Positions 45,989 through 58,792 of a DNA stretch of 64,000 nucleotides are shown here, piece by piece. This DNA comes from Anisodus tanguticus (lineage: Eukaryota; Streptophyta; Magnoliopsida; Solanales; Solanaceae). The stretch spans positions 45,501,062 through 45,565,061 of the forward strand of contig CM067545.1 of assembly GCA_034509755.1 (NCBI GenBank). The letters are read 5' to 3'. The translations under genes and the position numbers were made by a program. The notes under the pieces were generated by a model, which was not told the DNA's origin, made no database searches, and saw nothing but the letters and a program-made list of their open reading frames with translations. Positions within the stretch are counted from its first letter, which is position 1. Each line of letters starts with the position of its first letter.

Positions 45989-46787
45989 TGTCATGACCCA
46001 AATCGGAGGGCCGCGATGGGCACCCGAACCCTACCCGTCGGGCACCACATTACACTTTGCCCTTCATCACTTTTAACATGGACTAAGCCGTGATAGACAA
46101 TATGAAGTTTCAACCTAACAACCCCAACTTACAAATTTATATACTAAGGCTGGCAAGGCCATACATGACAACTAACCACAGGACACATATCTACAAGCCT
46201 CTAAAGAGTAAAACATACCACGACCAGACCGCAACTCCGAAACGAATAGAGTGCTCTAAATACCTGTTGTACCAGCAACCTACTAGTGTGAACTATCACT
46301 CTCTCAATATGAACCTGCGGGCATAAAATGCAGCATCCCCCGGCGAAAGGGGCGTCAGTACGACTGATATACTGAGTATGTTAGGCATAAGAAATAACAT
46401 AGCAGAGATATATCATAGTCTGAAACAGAAACAGCTGAGCATTAGTAAATGCCTCTGAGGGCCCTAACACGTAAGCCTAAATGTTATGCACAATGCAGAT
46501 TCCATATACATCGGCCTCATCGGGCATCTTTCTTACCATAACAGCCTCTGCAGCCATCATATCATATCATATCATGGTTAATGAATGTATGCACAATGCA
46601 AATGCGGTATACTAATGTCCATACAGGAATCCTCTCATAACTGCCTCTGTGGGCATCAGGTTATATTGTCACATAAAGGCATCACATTATCACATCATAG
46701 TTGCTTCTTCGGGCTCTTTCGTGATAGTTTGTACCAGCTGCAGGTGGTGTGTGTATATAATGCCTTTTTCCTTTCCCCAATTCCCAT

Positions 46788-46840
<53 letters not shown>

Positions 46841-48348
46841 CCATCTAGTAGTGTGCATAGCACAAGTGGTCCAGGATAACATATGAATGCAATGCAAATG
46901 AAATGCATGAATAACAATAAAACATCCGGAGTGACATAATATCCTTTACACTTTTGGTTAACATTGGGAACATCAACATCTTTTCTGGTGTGCCTTATTA
47001 AGGTCTTAGAAACATTCTTGAATATTCTTTTAACATAGGAGTCGATGACTTGATCATCCTTAACTACTAAGAGTAGAGTAATTTATGTAGCAACATGATA
47101 GTTATGTTTCGCACATAGAATTATGCCAAAAAGAATTAAAGAGCCTTGCAAACCTTGTTGTCAAAATTATCTAAGTTTCGCAGGTCCTTGTAATCTCTAT
47201 GAACGATTATCTACATCATACGGATGATTTAAATCATAATCGAATCAACATACTAGAAGCAAATTCATTGAGACATTCTAGCAAATACCTTGAATGCGTA
47301 GAACCTATATTCCTTCTATATCAAAATCTATACATGTAGCGAAATAGCCAACCCTTCTAATCCTTCTTTTTACTGCTACAATCTCCAAAATAGTACAACG
47401 ATTTCACATGCAATCCCAGTACCTTACAATTACGACAGTCCCGACAATACCCAATTCAAACTTAGCATTTTTTATAATTATTTTAGAGCTAAAGGCAGGA
47501 ATCATTTTCTGAAATTGTAAAAACTTTAGGAACAAGGAAGATTACCTCTATTAGACATAGCGACGAGAATCGTCGGAAAACCTTAGTCACAAAATAGTTT
47601 CCGACAAGTAGAAACCGCAGAAACAGTACCCAAAAATTGACTCAAGCCACAACTCCTTAGACCCAAGATCTTCAGCTTGGTGTCTGAGTCTCAAGGTTTG
47701 TTTAAGGACTCGATTTAAGGTTCAAAAAGCTCTGAATTTATTCTGCAGAAGCTTACGGAAATCCCCAATTTGACCGAGAACTCCCAGCGATTTTTCAATT
47801 GAGACTCAGTCCTTCTAACTCTGAGGTGCAAAATCTCTTCTTAGAGAAAGAGTTCTATAGAAATTGGAAAGGGGATTAAGTTTTGTAGAAGAAAAGAGGG
47901 CATGTGGATTCTGGTGAAGCTTTCATGCTGCCAGCGATCCTTTCTCCAACTGAATCAGTGCACCGCTGACTGATAAAACAACACGTAATATTCCACTAAG
48001 ATGGTCCTCCGCTTATAGTTAATTAATTCCATAATTAATTAATTATACACGCAACTAAATTCCCGATCCTGATTCACTTAAATCCTGACGACTTATAAAA
48101 CCCTCTCATACTTAATGTCATAATTCTTGTAATATTATACTAGTCTATAATCTCTTCGAGGATATACAATTATTATTACTAATCCCCGTCGTCGCACTTG
48201 TTAAATCCAAAATTATTTCGAAATCACGTCCTTTTATATACTAATTTTTTTATTAGTATATGCAAGTACAACATAAACTTTCCCGGGTCTGGGTCTACTT
48301 GCCTACGATTACGTGTTCAACTGTTACCCGAAAGTACGGGGTGTTACA
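45989..48348 (-). repeat. 5' LTR of the LARD-like element
   Basis: 2360 bp, TGTAACACC...TCATGACA. Contains a (ta)n run at 46796-46833 and short 'atcatatc' repeats near 46558-46575. Confidence 0.88.
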
Positions 48349-49600
48349 ATATACCTAAACATTATGCACTTTTATACACTTATGTACATAATGTACTTAT
48401 CTTTGTATATAAGTGTATAACATTGTATAAAAGTGCTTTGGACCAAAGCTTTGCAATGTAAGTTATGGGTTATATCTTTCCAATGTAAGTAAGTGAATTG
48501 TATGTTTCGGAAATTTCCCCATATTAACTGTGTTCCCATTTAACTCTCGTATAACTTGATCCTCCAAAGTCCTTCTAGTTGTAGGCGAGGATACTATATC
48601 GACCCTCATTTGTTTGCACTTAATGGAGTTTTGAATCTAAATAGTTCAGACATTAGGTCATTAAGTACATTTATTTACATTAAGATCTAAGCACTTATTT
48701 GGACTGAATAGGTCTTAGTTATTAAAATCTTGAACAAAGTCTTAATATTATTAAGAGGTATTTTTATACGTATAATTTATACCACCACTTTGTCCACAAA
48801 CACTAGCCCCTCCCATACCCCGCCCTAACACCACTAACCACCACCAAAACCACCCTTTTAAACCCCTACCCAACCCTCACCACCACTTTGTACACAACCA
48901 CCAGCTTCACATATCACAGCTCCAACTCCACCCACACCCACACCCAGCCCTAACACCATTAACCACCTCTGTTATCATAACCACCACCACCCTCCCAAAA
49001 TCCCAACCCTAACCACCACTCTGTCTCTAACTACAAACTCCCCCCCCACCCCTCCAACCCACCCACACCTCACCCTAACACTACTAACCACCTCTGACAT
49101 AACAACCACCACCACCACCACAATTGTCAACCACCAACCCCACCCTCCCAAACCCCATATCCTACCCAACTCTCACCACCACCCACCCCACCCACTACCA
49201 CTTTTATCACAACCACCGCCGCCATCATTAATCACCAACCACCTTTGTCATCACAATTATCACTGGCAACCAACACAACTGACAACCACTACTTTCAATT
49301 ATTGTCACATCTATCACCTCCATCATTATAATTATATCAACAGTCATTGCCGTCAGTCACTGCCCCTGCCATCGTCGCCACCACTATCAGCCACTATCAC
49401 TACTATGATCAATTCTTACTATCAACCACCTCTACCATGCACCAACGTCAACTACCACCAACACAATCGCAAAGTTGAGGAGTATATTTGGACATTTGCC
49501 CTTATTACTGTGTTAGTGTTAGCTTATTCTTCAATTTTATTACTGATGTTGTAACATTTTTAGTCGTACATTTTTTCAAATCTATTATGAAAAGGTATTT
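48349..49600. other. Intergenic; CCA-rich low-complexity tract
   Basis: 48780-49460 is dominated by CCA/ACC and CCC runs on the plus strand and gives spurious Val/Gly ORFs on the minus strand. No gene seen. Confidence 0.6.
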
Positions 49601-49740
49601 TCTTGAGTCGGGGGTCTATTGGAACAACCTCTCTTCCCTACAAAGGTAGAAGTAATATCTGCATACATCTCACTCTCTCAAAGCCCCACTTGTGAGTTGT
49701 GGGATTATATTGGATATGTTGTTATTGTCATTATTGGTGT
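49601..49740 (+). mobile_element. TS-type SINE, 3' fragment
   Basis: The stretch 'gagtcgggggtctattgg', 'aacctctcttccctacaaagg', 'gccccacttgtgag' followed by a TTG-rich tail matches the 3' half of the tobacco TS SINE as I remember it. The tRNA-derived 5' half is missing or unrecognisable. A Solanaceae marker. Confidence 0.65.
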
Positions 49741-50938
49741 TAAATTAAAAATATATAAAATGTGTTAAAATGCCTTAAATCTTTAAGCTTAAATATGTCA
49801 TGTGAGTTGTTGAAGTTAAAAAATTACTACATATAGAAAGTACTTCTTTTTGAAACATACTAAAAAGGAAAGTAAGACTGAAATATTGAGAGTAGAAGTT
49901 TAAAAAAGAAAATGAAAAAATGGTCTCTTACCCTTAGTCCATTAAGTATGCCACTGAACAGTTTTAGTCATGTAAGTTTGTTATAGTCTCCTTTAAATAT
50001 TTATCAAACTCTGTCGGTATAATTTGATGGCAGCTGTGAAAAAGGCGTGGCCTCACATTTAGAGCTACTATTTTTAATTTATTTCAGTCTGGTTCAACTT
50101 TTTGAGGTGTAATCTGTGTTATTTCTTATATATCTTTTTAGCGTCTAGTCAGTTTTTTGTGTTGCATATTTTAGGATTTGATGACACTTTCTTGGTATTT
50201 ATGATTAAATATAATTTTTTGCACTAGTTTCATCAAATCTAACAAATATAAATTGTTAAATATTTATTAAATATTAAAAGTGTTAACTATTAATAAACAT
50301 AAAGTACCAAAATAATTTAGTGTACCCCGAAATATAAGAGATTATCATTTTCTTAAGCTTAGTAGGCATTTGACCATGAAAATCAAATATTTTTTCACTT
50401 TATTTGGAATTTTGAAGTTGGAATTGGAGTTAGAGTTGAAAATAAAGTTATGTTTGGTTATAGTTTTTGCAAAGAATATTTAGTTGTTTGAATATACTGA
50501 AAATGAAAAATTGAAAACGACATTTTAGGTGTTGATCTAACGCTAATTTTTAAATAAACTGAAATTTTTTTAGGAAAAATGAAATATTTTGATGGCCAAG
50601 GGTCCTAACATACTTCGTTAGTGTTGTTTTGTACTTTTGTTGTACTAGTCTCTTGTCACGTGCAACGTATCCTGACTTATTTATTACAAGATTTTAAATA
50701 ACGACATAATGTTTTTGATCAACCACAAAAGATAAACTAAGGGACAACGTATAAGTATCTGAAAGTACTTAATGTGATAATAAACAACCTGATAGTTGAG
50801 GTCAAAATGATCGGATATAGTCGGGCAATTCGGTGCACAAAACATTTTGTGTTAGTATTGTCTGGGAAAGGACCGCATCTAAGGAGTGTGATGTAGACAT
50901 CCTATATATGTAACTTAAAACTCATCCATATTTTCTCA
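49741..50938. other. AT-rich intergenic, no gene seen
   Basis: Nothing recognised apart from a short 'ctagtctcttgtcacgtgc' motif at 50646-50664 that resembles a Solanaceae repeat end. Confidence 0.5.
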
Positions 50939-50946
50939 GATTATAC

Positions 50947-53900
50947 TAGGGGTGGCCAGTGAGTCGGGTTCGAGGTGGGGCGGGTCCCGGCGGGACTGGG
51001 AAAGGGTCGTGACCGGTCCTCCAACGGGATCGGCGGGCCGGGACTGGCGGGACAGGCCGATGTCCCATCCCGTCCCTCATCCCGCCGAAAAAGGGGACCG
51101 GTGTTGGCGGGGCGGGGTCGGGTCCGGGATTCCTTTTTTTTAAGACACTTAATTTCAAAAAAGTTGTGAATATAAACTCTTAAATAATTGAACAAGATTG
51201 TGTAATAAAAATACCTCTGTGCCTCTTATATTATTTAATAGAAATATGATTTTTTTGTAATACAATTTCAAAATTGCAACTTTGTGGTGTTGTTCAAAAG
51301 TTGCAAATCACATAGTAAAATTGTAATTAAAAAATTACATAGTTATAAACACCTTTTCTAATTTCTTCACAATGTCTTGTGGTTCTTCGGTTGGAATTGG
51401 AATTTGTTGGTCAAATTGGTCGACATTGCTTCCAGTTCCATCGGACAAGATTTCGTTGTACTTTAAATCGTCTTCTTTGTTGATCTCTGGTTGACCGCAC
51501 CTTCTACGCTCCGCTCGTATCCAATCTCTGAATAAAACTGTAATCTCCAAGCTATCTCCTGCTAATGAGTGTCTGTGCTCCCCTATTTGAAATCTTCCGG
51601 CAGAAAAAGCGCTTTCAGACGTTGTTGATGACGCTTGAATGTTCAACACATCTCGGACCATCTTTGCTAGTATCGGAAATGTCTTCTCATTTTCCCTCCA
51701 GTATTTAAGCATTGAGAACTGATTGGTACGGGACAACACCCTGCAAAATAAAAACATCAAACTCGCTAACTTGATTAGCAGTGGAACCACTAAACATTCT
51801 ATTTCTAAGGCTTTCAATACTAGCTGCAGAAATAACATGTCTTTTATAAGGTTGTATTGAAGAAGAAGAAGATGGTATAGAAGCTGGTTGGTTGGTTGCT
51901 AGCACTTTCTTGTTGGTAATGCATATATACTTTTTTGCATTCATCGTGTATGCTAGACAAAACTTCTTTTTTAGTTGGTTCCTTAAGTGGTTGTTTATTT
52001 GGGTTTTCTGGAGTTGGTGGTGGAAGTAGTTCTATACAATCATAAATTGTTTCAATAAGTGTTTTACAACCGTCTATTTAATAGTCGGATTTAATACAAC
52101 ACCAATAATATAAATAATGAGAATAGAAAAAATATTTTTTAAATTTGATAAACATTTTTTTAATTTGATAAACATTGTTTCAATAGGTGTCTTATAAGAT
52201 GTTTTTTTCATGTATTCACTAAGTAACAAAAATATTAGAGCTATATAAAATAACATAGTTGAAATAGTATGATAATATATACCAGAAAATTTTTTAGTTG
52301 CTTGAAAAATTTTCTCTAAAAATCCAATAAGTTATGAATTTTTTTCCCAATTATTATCTACAAGCATGTCAGTTGGATTTCGATTATGTGTGGTAAAAAA
52401 TAAAGTTATAGGTCTTCTATAATCGTAAGCAACAAATAGTTGTTCATATAGAGAATTTCACTTAGTCGCTACTTCTTCAGGAATTTTTCTAAAAGGTAAT
52501 CTACAATCGTGACAAGTTTTTTTATATTCTTTTTTTCTTTGTATTCTATTACTTCTAAAAATAAAGTTCATAGCAAATTATACTTTATTAAGAATGTCTT
52601 AAAAAAAGTGATAGACCGTCCTTTACAACTAAGTTATAAATATGGCACGCACATTTTATATGAAAATGATTAGCAAAAGATGGAGTTAATAGATCTTTTA
52701 AAAGTTTCACAGTATAATTATTAGAAGAAGCATTATCTAACGTAACAATCATTATTTTGTCAGTTATACCACAATAATCACAAACTTCATGAATATTTTG
52801 TACAATAAAATTTTCAGTGTGCCTATCATCAATATATCTATATGCTAAAATACATTTTTGCATAGACCAATTATGATCTATCCAATGACATGTTACAGTT
52901 AAATAATCATTGTCGTTAGTACTACGGTCTATATCAGAAGTGATAGATACTTTGCCACGAAAATGATATAATGCATAACGTAAATATTGTTGATATTCAT
53001 GTGCAAATTTTAAAACGTCTCTCCTAGCAGTTGATCTAGGAAAACCGTTAAAAGCAGGATTATACATTTCTCTAATGTAATGAATAAACCAAGAGAGGAA
53101 GGAAATGCAAAAGGCAAATCCTCCACCGCAACTAATTTTGTTATTGCTCCCCTATCTCTGTGTTTATCATATTTAGGACCTATCAAAAAATCTCATGCTG
53201 CTGATTTAATTTTCATTGTATGGGGCCTCGACTCATAATAGGGAGAATATGAGGCGTTCCAGTTTCAGTTTGAGGCTGAGACTCAGTCTGAGGTTGAGGT
53301 GCACTAGTGGGTGTGACATCTAGATTATCGTCTAAATTAAAGTCTGGTTCGGTTGTAGGATATATCTCATCATCTAATGGTATATCATTAAAAAAAAGCA
53401 ATTTCATATATATGAGTGTTATCAATCAAATCATCCTGACTAGGAATATGATGACTAGAAAAAGTACATCTGCCTTCGTTACCCCTACTAGAAGAAGCAC
53501 ACCTACCCTTACCCTTAATCATATGTCTAAATCCTTACATTTTAATTATGCAAATAAATAATTAAAGATAATGAAATTAAGTGCAATAATTAAAATAAAG
53601 TAATAATAATAATTTAAAGAAGTAACGAAGGTATCAAACGCCGACATAACGTCGACGTGTAATCGAGGTTGAAAATTGAAACTTTGCTCAATGGATGATC
53701 CTCAAGCTAGTTGCCAACTTCAGTCCCAATTTTTGAACTTTGATATAATTATAGAAATGAGCAAATAAAATAAAATATTTAGTAGGCAATGTAGACTTGT
53801 AGAGAGATAGATTGAGAGATTAGAGAGATTGTAGGAAGATTTGTGAGATAAAATAAAGAGAAAATGAGGTATTTATGATTGAAAAATTGAGTTAAAAATA

Positions 53901-54160
53901 AATATTAAGGGAGTAGGGGGTTTATAGAGTGTGGGGGCCAAAAATGGTTGTTGGAACTGTTGCACAATGGCCAAAATCTAAATTCGATCGTTGTTGCAAC
54001 GGTTAGTTTTGCAAAGGGGAGGGGGGATCGGGACGGGGTCGGGGCGGGTCGAAGCGGGACGAGCCCAGATCCCGTCCCGATTTCGAGTCCCGACACCGTA
54101 AAAAAAAAATAGGGGGATCGGGTCGGGGTCGGGCCGACCCGGCCCACTTGGACAACCTTA
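50947..54160 (-). mobile_element. hAT DNA transposon, copy 2 (inverted relative to copy 1)
   Basis: 3214 bp, terminal repeats TAGGGGTGGCCAGTGAGTCGGG and, inverted, TAAGGTTGTCCAAGTGGGCC. The 8-bp duplication gattatac is perfect (50939-50946, 54161-54168). GC-rich CGGGTC-type subterminal arms as in copy 1. The transposase gene runs on the minus strand. Confidence 0.93.
51335..53543 (-). pseudogene. hAT transposase, BED finger deleted
   Basis: The start region at about 53543 reads ATG TAA, where copy 1 has ATG GAA. The acidic N-terminal part is in frame 53425-53213. About 245 bp encoding the BED finger are then missing: the sequence jumps from the equivalent of copy 1 position ~40203 to ~40448, with the shared bases TAGG at the junction. 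The catalytic core continues in 53067-52588 (ITDKIMIVTLDNASSNN, HIKCACHIYNLVVKDGL). The Tyr codon lost in copy 1 is intact here. The C-terminal dimerisation part is open in 51838-51335 (SESAFSAGRFQIGEHRHSLA). Several other shifts. Confidence 0.85.
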
Positions 54161-54168
54161 GATTATAC

Positions 54169-55484
54169 TAACAAATTTTCCATTCCATTACCTCACATTT
54201 TCTTAAGAACTTCTGATAAGCCAGAATTAAGAATCAGAATCAACTATAGCAAAATAAGTAGCAACATATGATGAAAAGTAACTTACAGGAAGCACATAGA
54301 TCACAAGCCCTTTACCTTGAACACAAAAATAGAATATAGTCAATTACTTTCTTTTATGAAGTGATGTAATTCATAGATGAAAGCATTGAAAGTAATCAGA
54401 TATTTTTTTTTTAAAAAAAAACAGCATAATCATTGATCAAGAAGTAGTCTAAAGAGAAGAGGGAAAAAAAGGATTACATTAACTTAAAACTATGAGATTT
54501 TAAAAAGTAGCGTTGGAGTATATGCATCAAACTTTACCCTGAACACAAAAGATACAACATAACCAGAAATTATCAAGAACCCTAAGAAAAGATAGGGAAA
54601 AAAGATAGAAGAAAATAGCAATATAAATTATAAATTCTGAAAGATGAAATCTTTTAAAATGGATTTGAGTATAGTTATGAATACCTTTAAAATATGATTG
54701 AGATATAATATTAGAATTTAGAGGACACACATTTATCACAAGATCGAGCCTTTTGTAGAGAAATATTTGATGCAGCTACATACATAAATAGAAGGATAAG
54801 ATCTCAAAGGAGTACCATGAAAGCTTGATCATTGTTGTTCACTTTAATATTGTTCTGGCTAGTTATATCCGGTTCTTATAATTTAATTTGGTGAAAACAA
54901 TTGTTCTTATCACCTCAGTTAAATTTGTCCTGCAAAATATATGTTTATTTCCTTAGAATTCCAAGCATCACCAATTAACTTTGAGTTTGTCCTAATATAT
55001 TGTATCTAGACTTTCTTGAGTTCTATTTCTAAGGGGTCATTTACCTATTTGTATTTTTTTCAGTTTTCATTGAAAGAAACGCATAACTATGCAATTAAAG
55101 ATGAAAATAACTAAGCGAATTTATAATGCGATTACTAAAAAATTAAAGTGCAGTTGTTGGACTTCTAATTCTACTTTTATGTAATTAATATATTACACTA
55201 TTTAATTATATTTTAATTTAGCATAGGGATAAAATAGTAAACTAACTTTGAAGATAGGACTTACTTCGAGTATAATATGATCGTATGTATGCAAGCTTGT
55301 ACATTTAAAAAAAGTAGTTCAATAAATAAAATATTTTATATTAGCAGGGTTCGAAAAAGGGTCGCATAATGTAAAAAATTTATCTTAATATAAGTATTAG
55401 TGATTGTTTACCAGGCTACCCTTCTACATTTCTCTTGATTAAACAATTTTCCTATCCTTCCCCATCCTCATGAAACAAAACCCA
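54169..55484. other. AT-rich intergenic, no gene seen
   Basis: Long A and T runs (for example 54400-54420). No ORF with a recognisable domain. Confidence 0.5.
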
Positions 55485-56326
55485 AGTTATGGCCTAAATT
55501 TATCACATATCCATGGGAGTAGGTTCATTTTGGTCCCTCAAATATAACATTGAGCATATTTAATTCCTTAATTATGGGAGTAGATTCATTTTGATCCCTC
55601 AAATATAATCCTGGACATATTTAATCCCTTAACAATGCTAAAGTGGAGCACTTTTGGTCTCCCTAACAAAACCAATTTAAAAAATAACAGTGCCAAACCC
55701 ATCTAACACCATAGGCGAAGCCAGAATTTGAGGTTTGTGGGTTTGAAATTTTAAGACAGGACAACAACCTCAAGCTAATGTATAACAATCGCCAGAACGT
55801 TCTTCGGCTCAGTTTGATTTTTTTTCAATTTAGGTTCGGTTATTTTCGGTATGAGCCTGATTAATGAACTATTTTTCTACTAGTAAAATGAGCTACTTTT
55901 AAAATTAAAAATGGATTGATTATTAATTTTATGTTTTGTTTTATAAAAAAAATTACATTGGAGGGAAAAAGAAATAATTTATGCATTGATGTAGGACAGC
56001 AGGAGTGACAGCCAAGTGAGCTGAGAAGTCTATTTTTTTTCTTTAAAAAAAGAGAGCACATAACAAAAATAGAAAAGAAAAGGCGTTGTAGTTCCAAACG
56101 CACAAACCTCAAATTCTAACTCTGCTTCTAGTGTTAGATGAGTTTAGCATTGTTACATTTTAAACAAGTTCTATTAGGGAAACCAAAAACTACTTCACTT
56201 TAGTATAGTTAAAAAATTAAATAGGCTCATAATTATAATTGAGGAATCAAAATAAACATACTCTCGTAACTAAGAGGACTAAATATGCTCAGAATAATAT
56301 TTGAGAGATAAATTTAACCCATAACT
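55485..56326. mobile_element. Foldback-type MITE with long inverted arms
   Basis: The left arm (about 55485-55712) and right arm (about 56129-56326) are inverted copies, starting AGTTATGG...AAATTTATC and ending 'gataaatttaacccataact'. Each arm contains a roughly 65-bp duplication ('ggtccctcaaatata' and its complement). The centre is a palindrome 'catctaacac' / 'gtgttagatg'. A second MITE has inserted at that centre. It ends 145 bp upstream of the F-box gene. Confidence 0.7.
55714..56128. mobile_element. Inner MITE, nested in the foldback MITE
   Basis: 415 bp. Terminal repeats GGCGAAGCCAGAATTTGAGG and, inverted, GAAGCAGAGTTAGAATTTGAGG. A TA target duplication (55712-55713, 56129-56130) flanks it. 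Confidence 0.65.
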
Positions 56327-56471
56327 CAAAAAAACCTTCCCAAAATTGATGTGATATTCACCTCCATTCCCCCCCCACCCCCGCAAACCCACCCACCCGC
56401 ACCCCCAATACCATAGAAGAATTCAAGATCCACAACTTCACCATTCTCCTCTTTCAAAATCTTCCATAAAA

Positions 56472-57533
56472 ATGTCTGGTCTTTACCCACAATCTCAGCT
56501 CATACCAAACCTCCCAAACGACATAGCCATACAATGCCTAGCTAGAGTCCCACGTTCCCATCACCCCATCCTCTCTCTTGTTTCCAAATCTTGGCATTCC
56601 ACCATAACCTCCACTGTACTCTACACCACCAGATCAAGAATCCATACTACTGAAACTTTCCTTTACCTTAATCTAAGGATAAACTCTACTTTCCATTGGT
56701 ATACTCTTATTTCAAGAAACCCACAAAAACCCACAAAGCTTTTTCAACTTTCTTCAATACCCGCTAAGCCGATTGGACCGGCTTTCACAGTTTTGGGGTC
56801 GAAAATATACGTTCTTGGTGGGTCTATTGGTGATATACCTTCGAATAATGTGTGGGTTTTTGATTGTAGGTTTAATTGTTGGGAAATGGGACCAAGAATG
56901 AGGATTGGTAGAGAGTTTGCTGCAGCTGGTGTTGTTGGTGGAAAGATTTATGTAATGGGTGGTTGTGTTGTTGATAATTGGGCTAGGTCGATGAATTGGG
57001 CCGAGGTTTTTGACCCGGTAACGGGGTTGTGGACCGCGTTGCCGAGTCCGATTGAGGTTAGGGATAAGTGGATGCATGATAGTGCGGTTGTTGGTGGTAA
57101 AATGTACGCGATGGCGGATAGGGGAGGAGTGGTGTATGATGCGGGGGAGTGTGTGTGGGGAAGCGTGTCGAAAAGGCTTGATCTTGGTTGGAGGGGGCGG
57201 GCCGCGGTGGTGGGAGGGGTGTTGTATTGTTATGATTATTTGGGTAAGATTAGAGGGTATGATATGAAGGAAGATGTGTGGAAGGAATTGAAAGGGGTGG
57301 AGCAAGGGTTGCCTAAGTTTTTGTGTGGTGTGACGATGGTGAATTTTGATGAAAGGTTGTGTGTTGTGTGGGAAGGAAAGGGGAGTGGAAAGGAGGTTGA
57401 TGTTATGTGTGCGGAGATTGAAGTGTGGAAGGATGAGGACGGAGGGTTGAGCGGGAGAATTTTGTGGTCGGATATGATTCTTGTTGTTCCTAATGGTGCC
57501 TCAGTTGTGCATTGCTTGGCAGTTGACTTGTGA
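56472..57533 (+). CDS. SKIP6: F-box/kelch-repeat protein, SKIP6-like
   Basis: A single-exon frame of 353 codons, ATG 56472 to TGA 57531-57533. Residues about 10-55 form an F-box (LIPNLPNDIAIQCLARVPRS, then LSLVSKSWHS), which binds SKP1/ASK to join an SCF ubiquitin ligase. From about 102 to 280 there are kelch blades: FTVLGSKIYVLGG, AGVVGGKIYVMGG, VVGGKMYAM and VVGGVLYCYD, each followed by a W-containing turn. They would form a beta-propeller that binds the protein to be ubiquitinated. Length, order and the block DNWARSMNWAEVFDP fit the Arabidopsis SKIP6 group as I know it. No frameshift or stop; probably functional. Composition is strikingly G-rich on the plus strand in the second half. A double MITE sits just upstream. 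Confidence 0.92.
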   Translation: MSGLYPQSQLIPNLPNDIAIQCLARVPRSHHPILSLVSKSWHSTITSTVLYTTRSRIHTTETFLYLNLRINSTFHWYTLISRNPQKPTKLFQLSSIPAKPIGPAFTVLGSKIYVLGGSIGDIPSNNVWVFDCRFNCWEMGPRMRIGREFAAAGVVGGKIYVMGGCVVDNWARSMNWAEVFDPVTGLWTALPSPIEVRDKWMHDSAVVGGKMYAMADRGGVVYDAGECVWGSVSKRLDLGWRGRAAVVGGVLYCYDYLGKIRGYDMKEDVWKELKGVEQGLPKFLCGVTMVNFDERLCVVWEGKGSGKEVDVMCAEIEVWKDEDGGLSGRILWSDMILVVPNGASVVHCLAVDL

Positions 57534-58015
57534 TGATTACTACAAAAAAAGGTGTGGTCATTCTCAAGCTTTCATTAAGCATTTTATTGAATTAGCATGT
57601 GGTCAATGATAATTTTACTGCTTGCTGTTGTCATTTCATTTATTCTCTTTAGCCTTTTTGATATTTGGTGCTTTTAATAGTTACTCAGAAGCTAATGCTT
57701 GTGATATACAAACTTGTATTTGACTAATCGTCACTTAAACTTGGCGCTATTAATTCACAATGTTGTGAATAATTTGGGTTTATTGTTTATCATGTAACGT
57801 ATTCTGTACGTGTATTCTGTTTGAAAGTAAGATATATTAGATTGGAAATAACTGAATTTGAAAAAGAGGCCTTATAGTTAATACCAGTTGAAGTTGATCT
57901 GTAGACTCTTTGATATGCTATGTCCACTTAGGTTGGGAGGGATTTGGCTAATATGGAGTTAGCACTTCTCTATTTCAACCCTCCAGTTTTAACCCTATGA
58001 GTACATTTTCATTTA
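57534..58015. other. 3' flank of the F-box gene, no other gene seen
   Basis: AT-rich; presumably includes the 3' untranslated region. No polyadenylation signal was assigned. Confidence 0.5.
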
Positions 58016-58231
58016 TCATTTCATTCTCTTAAAAAGCGAACCTAAATATCTAAATTGTTTGCATTTTGGCACCGCAGTCCCATCTAGTCTCACCTCAACT
58101 TCTCTCTTCTCATACAGACTAAACTCACAGTGCATGTAATCAGTCTTACTTCTACTTATCCTAAAACCCTTACTCTGAGGTGTTTCTCCATAATTCAAGC
58201 TTTTGGTTGACACTCTAGCTAGTTTCGTCAA
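58016..58231 (-). mobile_element. LINE reverse transcriptase fragment
   Basis: On the minus strand LNYGETPQSKGFRISRSKTD, then FSLYEKREVEVRLDGTAVPK and FRYLGSLF match the end of the RT domain of plant LINEs. Only about 60 codons remain, with no endonuclease or tail. It is a dead fragment. Confidence 0.75.
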
Positions 58232-58638
58232 TTAACCCTTACTCTGTTCATTCACTTGCCTTTATTTTTCTGTTTTAAGTTTCAATTTTTCCTTTATCAG
58301 GTAAACTTATAATTTGCCACTAATTTTTGGCTTTAATCTTCATATTGTTCTGCATGCCTACAATTCACTCTTTTTGTCAAAAACTTAGAACTGCCTAGTC
58401 CGATACTACAATAAAAAAGCTTTACTTGTCTTCTAATGATGTTAAAAAAAATTAAAATAGATGTAAATCTCATGCTACATGCGGAAAAACATCTTCAAAG
58501 TAAATTTAAGAACAATTGTAAATTTTAATTATTTAGCAAAGATCTAATCTTTTCAATTTTACTTGGACATAATCTCAGAGTTAGGTGCTCAAATGCTTAT
58601 ATTGTCCCACTTGCTTCCATTCTCACAAGTATTTGCTT

Positions 58639-58792
58639 TATGTTCGCTCGGACCCTCCAAAAAATGTTGCCGCACTCGTGTCAGATCCTCCTAAAAATGT
58701 TGCCGCACTCGTGTCAGATCCTCCTAAATTGCATCGCTTTTGGAGGATCAGACACGCATCCGGCAGTATTTTTGAAGATTCTGAGCAACATA
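58639..58792. mobile_element. Small MITE ('TATGTTGCTCGG' type)
   Basis: 154 bp with terminal repeats TATGTTCGCTCGGAC and, inverted, TATGTTGCTCAGAATC. Contains a direct repeat of a 33-bp unit ('atgttgccgcactcgtgtcagatcctcctaaa', around 58663-58728). A related half-copy is at 60661-60720 ('tatgttgctcggactctta'). Confidence 0.75.

Larger units (their letters stand above)
36750..48348 (-). mobile_element. LARD-like LTR retroelement, non-coding, with hAT insertion
   Basis: Minus orientation. The 5' LTR is 45989-48348, starting TGTAACACCCCG at 48348 and ending GGGTCATGACA at 45989. Then come TGGTATCAGAGCA (45984-45972, initiator-Met primer site), a Gag-like remnant, several kb without coding domains, a purine tract (38414-38405) and the 3' LTR (38404 down to 36750). 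The two LTR copies are very similar, so insertion is recent, but the 3' LTR lacks about 690 bp of its end and no target duplication can be seen. Autonomous pol domains are absent. Confidence 0.85.

Noticed and set aside
48975..49169. Val/Gly-rich ORF on the minus strand
   Set aside because: Comes from the CCA-rich low-complexity tract.
55861..56112. 83-codon ORF
   Set aside because: Lies inside the inner MITE; no domain.
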